Shown here piece by piece: positions 1 to 5,986 of a stretch of 9,626 bases of DNA. The notes under the pieces were generated by a model. That model was given only the letters and a program-made list of their open reading frames with translations. It searched no databases and was not told the DNA's origin. The stretch spans positions 1 to 9,626 of the forward strand of contig JAICUS010000195.1 of assembly GCA_025935735.1 (NCBI GenBank). The letters are read 5' to 3'. Position 1 is the first letter of the stretch; each line of letters opens with the position of its first letter. The translations under genes and the position numbers were made by a program. The stretch comes from Solirubrobacteraceae bacterium (GTDB lineage: Bacteria > Actinomycetota > Thermoleophilia > Solirubrobacterales > Solirubrobacteraceae).

Positions 1-193
1 CGCGGACGCTGCCGCCGTGGGCGTCGGGCACCAGGCGCACGATGGCCAGCCCGAGGCCCCAGGCCCGCCGCCCCCGCCCGGCGGGGGCGCCGGAGAATCG
101 GGGGAAAACCCCCGGGGGGGGGGGGGCGGGGCGGGGGCCGGGGGGGGGCACTGGGGCGCCGGGGGGCCCCCGCCCACGGCGGCAGCGTCCGCG
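1..193. repeat. Imperfect inverted repeat (probable fold-back artefact) with G/C homopolymer core
   Basis: Bases 1-22 are the exact reverse complement of 172-193. Continuing inward, the reverse complement of 23-60 matches 134-171 at 25 of 38 positions by my hand alignment, and 9 of the 13 differences put a G in the inner copy. The centre (about 61-133) is long G and C runs with little coding sense. Reading 58 to 2 on the minus strand gives a histidine kinase G2 box (GLGLAIVRL, then AHGGSVR), and the + strand copy at 172 continues the same protein to its stop. The simplest reading is one template read in both directions, with base quality collapsing near the turn, so 1-171 should not be trusted as genomic order. 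A real inverted duplication is possible but less likely. Confidence 0.75.
2..58 (-). pseudogene. Inverted fragment of histidine kinase G2 box
   Basis: The 19 minus-strand codons read GLGLAIVRLVPDAHGGSVR, the ATP-lid/G2 glycine box and following strand of a HATPase_c domain. The fragment has no start, no stop and no room for a gene. Its last seven residues duplicate the first seven of the + strand fragment at 172-270. It therefore looks like the upstream part of that same kinase gene placed in the wrong orientation by the fold-back. It is listed because it reveals what lies upstream of the operon, not because it is expressed. Confidence 0.6.
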
Positions 194-270
194 CCGAGGC
201 GGCGGACGGCGGCGGCGCGCTGCTGCGGCTGCGGCTGCCGGTCGTTCAGGAAATCCCTATCTACGGCTGA
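172..270 (+). CDS. Sensor histidine kinase, C-terminal end only
   Basis: This open frame reads AHGGSVRAEAADGGGALLRL, then RLPVVQEIPIYG and a TGA stop at 268-270. AHGGSV followed by a short glycine-rich turn and an LRLRLPV strand is the normal end of a HATPase_c domain in OmpR-family sensor kinases, which phosphorylate a partner response regulator. Everything upstream is lost in the damaged fold-back. Only 32 residues are visible, so no sensor type can be given. The stop lies 34 bases before the lipoprotein start on the same strand. That fits the usual actinobacterial order of two-component system, then lipoprotein, adaptor and MacB transporter, and suggests the kinase controls this operon. 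The assignment rests on motif recognition in a short stretch. Confidence 0.6.
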   Translation, partial: AHGGSVRAEAADGGGALLRLRLPVVQEIPIYG

Positions 271-283
271 AAGCGCTCTCAGC
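266..283. promoter_or_regulatory. 18-bp near-palindrome between kinase stop and lipoprotein start
   Basis: The sequence GCTGAAAGCGCTCTCAGC pairs with itself at 8 of 9 positions; only 271/278 mismatches. It includes the kinase stop codon and ends 21 bases before the lipoprotein ATG. There is no T-run after it, so it is a poor intrinsic terminator. A dimeric regulator site or a chance feature of GC-rich DNA are both possible. Bases 284-304 show no clear Shine-Dalgarno or TAnnnT box. Confidence 0.3.
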
Positions 284-304
284 GCGCCGGCGCTCCATTG
301 GGGC

Positions 305-829
305 ATGCTCATTCGCTTGCTCCTCGCCGCGCTCGCGGCGACGGCATCGCTCGCCGCGTGCGGGGGCGATCCGCAGAAGCCCGCAGCCGACCGCGAGGCC
401 GCCGCGCGCAAGGCGATGCTCGCCTATGCCGCCTGCATGCGCTCCCACGGCGTGGCCATGCAGGACCCGCAGTTCAACTCCGACGGCGGCGTGACGCTCA
501 ACAGCGGCGGCCCCGGCGCGAAGGACAACGCCTCGCCGGAAACGCAGCGCAAGGCGCAGGCGGCCTGCGCGCACTTCATGCGGGAGATCAAGCCGCCCGG
601 CGGCAACTCGCCCGCCCAGCAGGCCGAGTTCCGCAAGGCGGCGCTGGCGAACTCGCGCTGCATGCGCGCGCACGGCGTGCCGAACTTCCCGGACCCGGAG
701 TTCGGCGCGAACGGCCAGGTGTCGATCAAGATCTCCAAGGGCTCCGGGGTCGACCCGCGCAGCCCGGCGTTCCAGAACGCCCAGGAGGCCTGCGCCAAGT
801 ACCGGCCGAAGCGGGTGGTGGAAGGATGA
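305..829 (+). CDS. Putative lipoprotein with two tandem CMRxHGV repeats, unknown function
   Basis: 174 residues. A short signal peptide ends in the lipobox LAAC (Cys19), so the protein should be lipid-anchored on the outer face of the membrane. The mature part contains two copies of one unit, residues about 37-92 and 111-167. Each has a CMR(S/A)HGV motif, then a DPxF, a GxV strand, and a closing ACA(H/K). The cysteines are C44/C88 and C119/C163, 44 residues apart in both units, which suggests one disulfide or metal site per unit. I chose the ATG at 305 because it starts directly at the signal peptide; longer in-frame starts run through damaged poly-G sequence. The stop overlaps the adaptor start (ATGA), so the two are probably translated together. 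Small CMRxHGV lipoproteins occur beside MacAB-like exporters in actinobacteria. The function is unknown; a substrate-binding or stress-sensing accessory role is inference. Confidence 0.85.
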   Translation: MLIRLLLAALAATASLAACGGDPQKPAADREAAARKAMLAYAACMRSHGVAMQDPQFNSDGGVTLNSGGPGAKDNASPETQRKAQAACAHFMREIKPPGGNSPAQQAEFRKAALANSRCMRAHGVPNFPDPEFGANGQVSIKISKGSGVDPRSPAFQNAQEACAKYRPKRVVEG

Positions 830-1818
830 GGCCGCTCCTCGTGCTCGCCGTGCTGGCGCTGGCGGGCTGCGGCGGCGCCGGCGCGACGCCCGACCCGGCG
901 GCCCCCGCCTCGTCGACCGCCTCGGTCGAGCGGCGCGACCTCGTCGACCGCGACACCGTGTCCGGGACGCTCGGCTACGCCGACGCCGGCACGCTGGCCG
1001 CCGGCGCGGCCGGCACGATCACCCGGCTGCGCAGCGCGGGCAGCGTGGTGCGCCGCGGGCGCTCGCTGTACTCGCTCGACGGCCACCCGGCGGCCTGGCT
1101 GCTCTACGGCGCGCTGCCGGCCTGGCGCGACTTCACCCCCGGCATGACCGACGGCGCCGATGTGCGCCAGCTCGAGCGCAACCTGCGCGCGCTCGGCTAC
1201 CAGCCCGGCTACGTGGACGGCGACTGGGACGCGGACACGACCGCGGCCGTCGAGCGCTTCCAGAAGGCGCGCGGGCTCACCCGGACCGGCTCGCTGAGCC
1301 GCACGCAGCTCCTCTTCCGCGACGGGCCGACGCGGATCGGCGAGCTGCGCGCCGCCGCCGGCGACCAGGCCGCGCCGGGCCATCCGCTGGCCGACATCAC
1401 CTCCACGCATCAGCAGGTGACGGTCGCGCTGGACGCCGAGCGCCAGACGATCGCCCGCGACGGCGAGCGGGTGAGCGTCGAGCTGCCCAGCGGCCGGACG
1501 GTGCGCGGCCGCATCACCGACGTCGGCAAAGTGGCCACGCACAGTCGCGACGCCACGATGATCCCCGTGACGATCGCCCTGCGCGCCCGGGCGACGGACC
1601 TCGACCAGGCGCCGGTGAGCGTCGGGTTCGCCGTCGAGAGCCGCAAGGACGCACTCGCGGTCCCCGTCAAGGCCCTGCTGGCCCGCCAGGGCGGCGGCTA
1701 CGCCGTCGAGCTGGCCGACCACCGGCTCGTGCCGGTCACGCCGGGACTGTTCGCCGACGACTGGGTCGAGGTGTCCGGGGCGCTGCGCCCGGGCCAGCGG
1801 GTGGTGACGGCCGAATGA
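826..1818 (+). CDS. MacA-like efflux adaptor lipoprotein with peptidoglycan-binding domain
   Basis: 330 residues. The signal peptide ends in the lipobox LAGC (Cys15). Residues about 42-85 form the first half of a lipoyl/barrel-sandwich domain ([16 protein letters not shown]). Residues 110-165 are a PG_binding_1 domain ([34 protein letters not shown]). Residues 170-195 return to the second lipoyl half (PGHPLADI). A beta-barrel follows (about 197-275), then a membrane-proximal domain (VPVKALL, then [13 protein letters not shown]). This is the actinobacterial version of the MacA/HlyD adaptor, with the wall-binding domain where Gram-negative members carry the coiled-coil hairpin to TolC. It probably links the membrane transporter encoded next to the cell wall and to its substrate. 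GGAAGG lies immediately before the ATG, and the ATG overlaps the previous stop. Its own stop overlaps the ATPase start. Family assignment is firm; the substrate is unknown. Confidence 0.9.
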   Translation: MRPLLVLAVLALAGCGGAGATPDPAAPASSTASVERRDLVDRDTVSGTLGYADAGTLAAGAAGTITRLRSAGSVVRRGRSLYSLDGHPAAWLLYGALPAWRDFTPGMTDGADVRQLERNLRALGYQPGYVDGDWDADTTAAVERFQKARGLTRTGSLSRTQLLFRDGPTRIGELRAAAGDQAAPGHPLADITSTHQQVTVALDAERQTIARDGERVSVELPSGRTVRGRITDVGKVATHSRDATMIPVTIALRARATDLDQAPVSVGFAVESRKDALAVPVKALLARQGGGYAVELADHRLVPVTPGLFADDWVEVSGALRPGQRVVTAE

Positions 1819-2483
1819 GCGCGGTGCTCGAGCTGCGGGATGTGTGCAAGACGTATCCCGGCGGCGTGGAGGCGCTGCGCGGCGTCACGCTGCGCGTCGA
1901 TCCGGGGGAGCTCGTGGCGGTCGTCGGGCCGTCCGGCTCGGGCAAGTCGACGCTGCTGCACGTGATGGGGACGCTGGAGCGGCCGACCGCGGGCGCGGTG
2001 CGCGTGGCCGGCCACGACGCCGGCGGGCTGGGCGACGCCGGCCTCGCCGCCCTGCGCGCACGGCTGATCGGCTTCGTGTTCCAGCAGTTCTTCCTGCTCG
2101 ACGGGATGAGCGCGCTGGACAACGTGGCCACCGGGCTGCTCTACACGGGCGCCGGGCCCGCCGAGCGCCGCGCCGCCGCCCGCGAGGCGCTGACCCGGGT
2201 GGGGCTGGAGCACCGGCTCACCCACGCGCCGTCCGCGCTGTCGGGCGGCGAGCGCCAGCGCGTGGCCATCGCCCGCGCGCTGCTCGGCCGCCCGGCGATC
2301 CTGTTCGCCGACGAGCCGACCGGCAACCTCGACAGCCGCTCCGGCCAGGGCATCCTCGCGCTGCTGCACGAGCTCAACGCCGGCGGCGCCACGATCGTGG
2401 TGATCACCCACGACCGCGCGATCGCCGCCGGGCTGCGGCGGCGGATCGAGCTGCGCGACGGCGCGGTCGAGGCGGACGCATGA
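1815..2483 (+). CDS. MacB/LolD-type ABC transporter ATP-binding protein
   Basis: 222 residues, the usual length for a stand-alone LolD/MacB-type ATPase. Walker A is GPSGSGKST (38-46), the Q-loop FVFQQ has Gln90, and the signature is [15 protein letters not shown] (142-156). Walker B ILFADE (162-167) carries catalytic Glu167 and is followed by EPTGNLD, and the H-loop histidine is His199 in VITHD. Every catalytic element is present, so this should be an active ATPase. Cytoplasmic dimers of this class drive mechanotransmission by MacB/FtsX-like permeases rather than classical substrate transport. The ATG overlaps the adaptor TGA, and the stop overlaps the permease ATG, which points to a single translationally coupled complex. 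The sequence does not reveal the substrate; antibiotic, peptide or lipoprotein export are the usual options for the family. Confidence 0.95.
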   Translation: MSAVLELRDVCKTYPGGVEALRGVTLRVDPGELVAVVGPSGSGKSTLLHVMGTLERPTAGAVRVAGHDAGGLGDAGLAALRARLIGFVFQQFFLLDGMSALDNVATGLLYTGAGPAERRAAAREALTRVGLEHRLTHAPSALSGGERQRVAIARALLGRPAILFADEPTGNLDSRSGQGILALLHELNAGGATIVVITHDRAIAAGLRRRIELRDGAVEADA

Positions 2484-3670
2484 CCGCGCTCGCCGCCAGC
2501 CGGCTGTCGGCCTCCGACGTCCTGCGCACCGGCGCGCTGGGACTGCGCGTGCGCCGGGCGCGCGCCGCGCTCTCCGCGCTCGGCATCGCCATCGGCGTCG
2601 CCGCGATGGTCGCCGTGCTCGGCATCTCCGGCTCCTCGAAGGCCGACCTGCTGGCCCAGCTCGACCGGCTGGGGACGAACCTGCTGCGGCTCTCGCCGGG
2701 GCAGACGTTCCTGGGCGACCGCGCGCAGCTGCCCGAGTCCGCGCCGGCGATGCTGCGGCGCGCCCGGGGCGTCGAGGGCGTCGCCGCGACCGCCGCCGTG
2801 GACGGGCAGACCGTGCGGCGCTCGCCCTACATCGACGCGGCCGAGACCGGCGGCATCAGCGTCGCCGCGGCCGACCCGTCGCTGGCCCGGACGCTGGGCG
2901 CGACCCTGCGGCGCGGGCGCTTCCTCGACCGCGCGCTGGGCCGCTACCCGACCGTGGTGCTCGGCGCGGGCGCCGCGGCCACGCTGGGCATCGACGACGT
3001 CGACTCGCGCGTGTGGCTCGGCGGGCAGTGGTTCACCGTCGTCGGGATCCTCGACCCGGTGACGCTCGACCCCAACCTCGACAGCGCCGCGCTCATCGGC
3101 TTCCCCGCGGCCGAGCGGCTCTTCGACACCGACCCCAACGCCACCACGGTCTACGTCCGCGCCGACGCGGACCGCGTGAGCGCCGTGCGCGACCTGCTCG
3201 CCGCGACCGCGAACCCGGAGCACCCGGAGGAGGTCGAGGTCTCGCGGCCGTCCGACGCGCTGGAGGCCCAGGCCGACGCCAAGACCGCGTTCACGTCGCT
3301 GTTCCTCGGCCTGGGCGCGGTGGCGCTGCTGGTCGGCGGCGTGGGGATCGCCAACGTGATGGTGATCTCGGTGCTCGAGCGGCGCGGCGAGATCGGCCTG
3401 CGCCGCGCGCTGGGAGCCACGCGCCGCCACGTCGGCCTGCAGTTGGAGGCCGAGTCGCTGCTGCTGGCCGGCGCCGGCGGCGTGGCCGGGACGCTGCTGG
3501 GCGCCGCCGTCACCGCCGGCTACGCCGCGAGCGAGGGCTGGCCGGTCGCGCTGCCGGCGGCCGTGCTGGCCGGCGGCGTGGGCGTCGCGGTCGCCGCGGG
3601 CGGGGTCGCCGGCCTCTATCCGGCGCTGCGCGCGGCCCGCCTGGCGCCCACCGAGGCACTGCGCGCTTAG
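2480..3670 (+). CDS. MacB/FtsX-type ABC transporter permease
   Basis: 396 residues. A cytoplasmic N-terminus is followed by TM1 (about 30-50, [20 protein letters not shown]). A large extracytoplasmic MacB_PCD domain spans about 51-268. Three C-terminal membrane segments form the FtsX domain (about 271-297, 324-347, 357-381). The cytoplasmic loop motif [18 protein letters not shown] (300-317), which docks on the ATPase, is clearly conserved, as is the closing [16 protein letters not shown]. This is the membrane half of the exporter; in MacB the periplasmic domain works with the adaptor encoded two genes upstream. The ATG overlaps the ATPase stop, and a GAGG lies 7 bases before it. This is the last gene of the operon. 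Length and topology are normal, with no sign of truncation. Homologues are often labelled macrolide exporters, but nothing here shows that substrate. Confidence 0.93.
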   Translation: MTALAASRLSASDVLRTGALGLRVRRARAALSALGIAIGVAAMVAVLGISGSSKADLLAQLDRLGTNLLRLSPGQTFLGDRAQLPESAPAMLRRARGVEGVAATAAVDGQTVRRSPYIDAAETGGISVAAADPSLARTLGATLRRGRFLDRALGRYPTVVLGAGAAATLGIDDVDSRVWLGGQWFTVVGILDPVTLDPNLDSAALIGFPAAERLFDTDPNATTVYVRADADRVSAVRDLLAATANPEHPEEVEVSRPSDALEAQADAKTAFTSLFLGLGAVALLVGGVGIANVMVISVLERRGEIGLRRALGATRRHVGLQLEAESLLLAGAGGVAGTLLGAAVTAGYAASEGWPVALPAAVLAGGVGVAVAAGGVAGLYPALRAARLAPTEALRA

Positions 3671-3780
3671 GAACTCTTCGTGAACGGTTCATCTCGGCCC
3701 AACCTGAGCGTCCTAATTTCAGTGTCAACGCGACTCGAGGTTGTCCCCTCCGAACCCCCCAACGGCCCTTGTCGCGTAGC
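3671..3780. other. Intergenic stretch, less GC-rich, with possible -10 box
   Basis: No convincing gene is visible. Bases 3671-3740 are noticeably richer in A/T than the rest of the window. They contain TAATTT (3714-3719), which fits an actinobacterial TAnnnT -10 box, but I see no good -35 box 16-18 bases upstream. A short palindrome TGAACGGTTCA sits at 3680-3690. If TAATTT is used, the transcript would start near 3726 and run through the hairpin at 3781-3817 into the P450 gene. The evidence is weak. Confidence 0.25.
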
Positions 3781-3817
3781 GCCGGCGGCGCCTGACTGAC
3801 CCACAGGCGCCGCCGGC
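3781..3817 (+). terminator. Perfect 12-bp stem-loop downstream of the transporter operon
   Basis: GCCGGCGGCGCC (3781-3792) is the exact reverse complement of GGCGCCGCCGGC (3806-3817), with a 13-base loop. An all-G/C 12-bp stem is very stable. It lies 110 bases after the permease stop and just before the P450, where a terminator for the export operon is expected. The following CCCCCTCTTCC is pyrimidine-rich but not a true T-run, so termination might be incomplete or Rho-assisted. The stem ends 23 bases before the P450 ATG, so a role in a P450 leader is the alternative. Confidence 0.6.
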
Positions 3818-3828
3818 CCCCTCTTCCG

Positions 3829-3834
3829 TAGCCT
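3829..3834 (+). promoter_or_regulatory. Candidate -10 box (TAGCCT) of a leaderless promoter for the P450
   Basis: TAGCCT is followed by six bases (CAGGCC) and then the ATG at 3841. This puts the hexamer at -12 to -7 if transcription starts on the ATG itself, the geometry of a leaderless mRNA. No Shine-Dalgarno is present upstream of the start. The expected -35 zone overlaps the terminator-like hairpin and does not match TTGACA. Confidence 0.5.
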
Positions 3835-3840
3835 CAGGCC

Positions 3841-5076
3841 ATGCTCCCGCCCGGCCCGGCCGAGCCCGCGGCGCTGCAGACCGTCGAGTGGATCGTCCGC
3901 CCGACCGCGCTGCTGCGCCGGGCGCAGGCGCGCTACGGGGAGCCGTTCACGCTGCGCACGGCCTACTGGGACGCGCCGCTGGTGCTCGTGTCGGACCCCG
4001 AGGAGATCCGGCGGATCTTCGCCGCGCCCGGCGAGGTGCTGGCCGGCGGCGAGGGGGCGGCGTTCCTGGAGCCGTTCGTCGGGCCGACCTCGGTGCTGGT
4101 CACGCACGGCGAGGCGCACCTGCGCCGGCGCCGCCAGGCGCTGCCGCCGCTGCACGGCGAGGCGCTGCGCGGCTGGACCGCGACGATGGCGGAGATCGCG
4201 CACGCCGAGCTCGACACGTGGGCGCCGGGGCGGCCGGTGCGGACGCTGGCGCGGATGCAGGCGCTGACGCTCGAGGTGATCCAGCGCGTGGTGTTCGGCA
4301 GCCGCGACCCCGAGCTGCGCGACGCGCTGCGGGCCGCGCTGGACATGACGCAGTCGACGCCGAACCTGATCGCGATGTCGCTCGTCCGCGTCGGGCCGGG
4401 CTCGCCGTTCGGGCGCTTCCTGCGCGCGGTCGAGCGCATCGACGCGCTGCTGGCCGAGCGGCTCGCGGCGCCCGCGCCCGGCTCGGTGGCCGCGCTGCTC
4501 AAGGACGCCGTGACGCCGGACGAGCTGCGCGACCAGGTCGTCACGCTGCTGGCCGCCGGCCACGAGACCACCGCCACCGCGCTCGCCTGGGCGCTGGAGC
4601 GGCTCGCCCGCCACCCGGCTGAGCTGGCCGCGCTGCGCGCGGGCGACGACGAGCGGCTCGACGCCGCGGTCAAGGAGGTGCTGCGGGTGCGGCCCGTGCT
4701 CTCGATCGCCTCCCGCAAGGTGCGCGAGCCGTGGGAGCTCGGACGCCACACGCTGCCGGGCGGCACCTATGTAGGCGCGTGCCTGTACCTGGCGCACCGC
4801 CGCGCCGACGTCTGGCCGGACCCGACGGCGTTCCGGCCCGCGCGCTTCGTGGACGGCGGCGCGGCCGAGCCGTTCGCCTGGGTGCCGTTCGGCGGCGGCG
4901 TGCGGCGCTGCCTGGGCGCGTCGTTCGCCGCGCTGGAGATGCGCGAGGTGCTGCGCGCGGTCGCCGCCCGCTTCACGCTGCGCCCTGACCGGCCCCAGGG
5001 CGAGCGCATGCGCCGCCGCTCGATCACGCTCGCGCCCGCGCGCGGGGGAACGGTGATCCCGGACGCGCTAGCGTGA
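3841..5076 (+). CDS. Cytochrome P450 monooxygenase
   Basis: 411 residues, normal for a soluble bacterial P450, with no N-terminal membrane anchor. Key elements: C-helix region GEAHLRRRRQALPPLHGE (90-107), I-helix AGHETT (239-244) for oxygen activation, K-helix ExxR at Glu279/Arg282, FRPARF (331-336), and heme loop FGGGVRRCLGA (350-360) with thiolate ligand Cys357. The LPPGP start and the C-helix wording resemble the CYP135/CYP138 type of mycobacteria, but I cannot assign a subfamily. It would hydroxylate a hydrophobic substrate using electrons from a ferredoxin and reductase; neither is encoded in the window. No SD precedes the ATG, and a TAGCCT box sits exactly at leaderless -10 spacing. The next gene starts 10 bases after the stop. 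All catalytic residues are intact; the substrate is unknown. Confidence 0.96.
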   Translation: MLPPGPAEPAALQTVEWIVRPTALLRRAQARYGEPFTLRTAYWDAPLVLVSDPEEIRRIFAAPGEVLAGGEGAAFLEPFVGPTSVLVTHGEAHLRRRRQALPPLHGEALRGWTATMAEIAHAELDTWAPGRPVRTLARMQALTLEVIQRVVFGSRDPELRDALRAALDMTQSTPNLIAMSLVRVGPGSPFGRFLRAVERIDALLAERLAAPAPGSVAALLKDAVTPDELRDQVVTLLAAGHETTATALAWALERLARHPAELAALRAGDDERLDAAVKEVLRVRPVLSIASRKVREPWELGRHTLPGGTYVGACLYLAHRRADVWPDPTAFRPARFVDGGAAEPFAWVPFGGGVRRCLGASFAALEMREVLRAVAARFTLRPDRPQGERMRRRSITLAPARGGTVIPDALA

Positions 5077-5080
5077 CGCT
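5069..5080 (+). promoter_or_regulatory. Possible -10 element(s) before the zinc-knuckle gene
   Basis: TAGCGT (5069-5074) fits TAnnnT, and the overlapping register GACGCT (5075-5080) sits exactly 6 bases before the ATG at 5087, keeping the A and final T of the consensus. Either would give a leader of 0-6 bases. No Shine-Dalgarno is visible. This is weaker than the matching boxes before the P450 and the glycosyltransferase. Confidence 0.3.
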
Positions 5081-5086
5081 CCGCGC

Positions 5087-5977
5087 ATGCCTGGCATGTT
5101 CTGCCGCCACAACCGCCTCACGGCCAACTGCCCGATCTGCTCGCGCGAGCTGAACGAGGACCTGCGGGCGCGGGCGCCGGTGCGGGCCAAGCCGGTCGCC
5201 CCGCGCAGCCGGGCCAGCACCGCGCCGCCGCGCTCCGGCCGGCTCGTCACCCGCAAGCTCGCCCGGGCGGCGGACGACGGCTACCGCAACCCGCTCGTGC
5301 CCGGGCTGCGCGCCACGGCCGACGCCGAGCGACTCGCCGTCGCGCTGACCGACGCGGCCGCGCGGCTGGAGCCGCCGGGCCCGTACCCGGAGATCGCCGC
5401 GGAGCCGGACCTCGAGCAGGCCACCTGGCTGGCGTTCCTGCTCGTGCTCGCCGGGCCGCAGGCGCCGGAGCTGCAGCGCGTGCTGCTGGAGGCGCGCCCG
5501 CGCTTCGCCGACGACGTGAGCGCCGAGCTGCCCGCGCCCCGCGCCCGCACCGCCGAGGCCTACCGCGCCTGGGTCGGGCGCGCCGGCTCGCAGCAGGCGG
5601 CGTTCACCGGCGACGCCGGCTGGACGCCCGAGCGCCGCTTCGGCCGCGTCTTCGAGCGCCTCGCGCTGCCCGGCTTCGGCCGCGGCGCGCGCTTCGAGCT
5701 GCTGGTCACGCTCGGCGCGGCCGGGCGCTACGAGCTGGCCGCCGACGGCCTGCACCTCGTCGAGGACGATCCGACCACGCTCGCCGCCAAGCGCGCGCTC
5801 GTCTCCGGCGACCGGATGCTGCTCGAGCGCCGCGCGCGCGACCTCGCCGACGCGTGCGCGCTGCCGCTGGCGGCGCTCGACCGCGGCCTCGCCGTCTGGG
5901 GCACCCCCGGCGAGCACGTGGACCTCACGCGGGAGCCCGCCCCCGAGGCGGCGGCCGCGCTGGGGCTGCGCGGCTAA
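5087..5977 (+). CDS. Uncharacterised protein with zinc-knuckle-like N-terminus and HhH-like motif
   Basis: 296 residues, no signal peptide or membrane segment, so cytoplasmic. The N-terminus CRHNRLTANCPICSREL places Cys6, His8, Cys15 and Cys18 as a CxHx6CxxC potential zinc site. A basic, Pro/Ala/Arg-rich linker follows (about 27-62), then a helical domain to the end. Within it, LALPGFGRGARFELLVTLG (192-210) resembles the helix-hairpin-helix LPGxGxxTA stretch of HhH-GPD DNA glycosylases. After that come an acidic EDD (226-228) and helical AAKR and LADACALPLAALDRGLAVWG segments. I recall similar proteins in Thermoleophilia, mostly labelled hypothetical; a link to the DNA glycosylase-related thymine pyrophosphorylase families is only a suspicion. 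ATG 5087 keeps the whole motif; an ATG nine bases later is also possible. It lies 10 bases after the P450 and 9 before the glycosyltransferase, without overlaps. It is certainly a gene; function unknown, nucleic-acid binding plausible. Confidence 0.85.
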   Translation: MPGMFCRHNRLTANCPICSRELNEDLRARAPVRAKPVAPRSRASTAPPRSGRLVTRKLARAADDGYRNPLVPGLRATADAERLAVALTDAAARLEPPGPYPEIAAEPDLEQATWLAFLLVLAGPQAPELQRVLLEARPRFADDVSAELPAPRARTAEAYRAWVGRAGSQQAAFTGDAGWTPERRFGRVFERLALPGFGRGARFELLVTLGAAGRYELAADGLHLVEDDPTTLAAKRALVSGDRMLLERRARDLADACALPLAALDRGLAVWGTPGEHVDLTREPAPEAAAALGLRG

Positions 5978-5980
5978 GCT
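5975..5980 (+). promoter_or_regulatory. Candidate -10 box (TAAGCT) of a leaderless promoter for the glycosyltransferase
   Basis: TAAGCT overlaps the TAA stop of the preceding gene and is followed by CAGGCG and the ATG at 5987. Spacing is identical to the P450 start, and the 15-base contexts TAAGCTCAGGCGATG and TAGCCTCAGGCCATG agree at 12 positions. No -35 box is evident. The AGG close to the ATG is too near to be a normal Shine-Dalgarno. Confidence 0.5.
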
Positions 5981-5986
5981 CAGGCG

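Noticed and set aside
17..304. N-terminal extension of the lipoprotein frame back to an ATG at position 17
   Set aside because: It translates poly-G and inverted-repeat junk into Gly/Pro/Ala runs, whereas the ATG at 305 begins exactly at a signal peptide with lipobox.
298..825. Upstream in-frame extension of the adaptor to 298
   Set aside because: It overlaps the whole lipoprotein gene and gives Arg-rich nonsense. The ATG at 826 has an SD-like GGAAGG, an ATGA overlap and a signal peptide.
424..1722. Long open frame on the minus strand across the lipoprotein and adaptor genes
   Set aside because: It is antisense to two well-supported genes and made of low-complexity Arg/Ala/Gly sequence, as expected from GC-rich codon bias. 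The same applies to 2141-3430, 3667-4797, 5024-5917 and 6146-6739 on the minus strand and 7719-9062 on the plus strand.
3013..3795. Open frame on the plus strand through the end of the permease and the intergenic gap
   Set aside because: It is out of frame with the permease and highly Arg/Gly-rich, with no recognisable domain. Its last part only reads the intergenic region.
3781..3817. Hairpin as an integron attC site, transposon end or riboswitch
   Set aside because: There is no integrase, transposase, direct repeats or conserved aptamer-like sequence nearby. A simple G/C stem after an operon is best read as a terminator.
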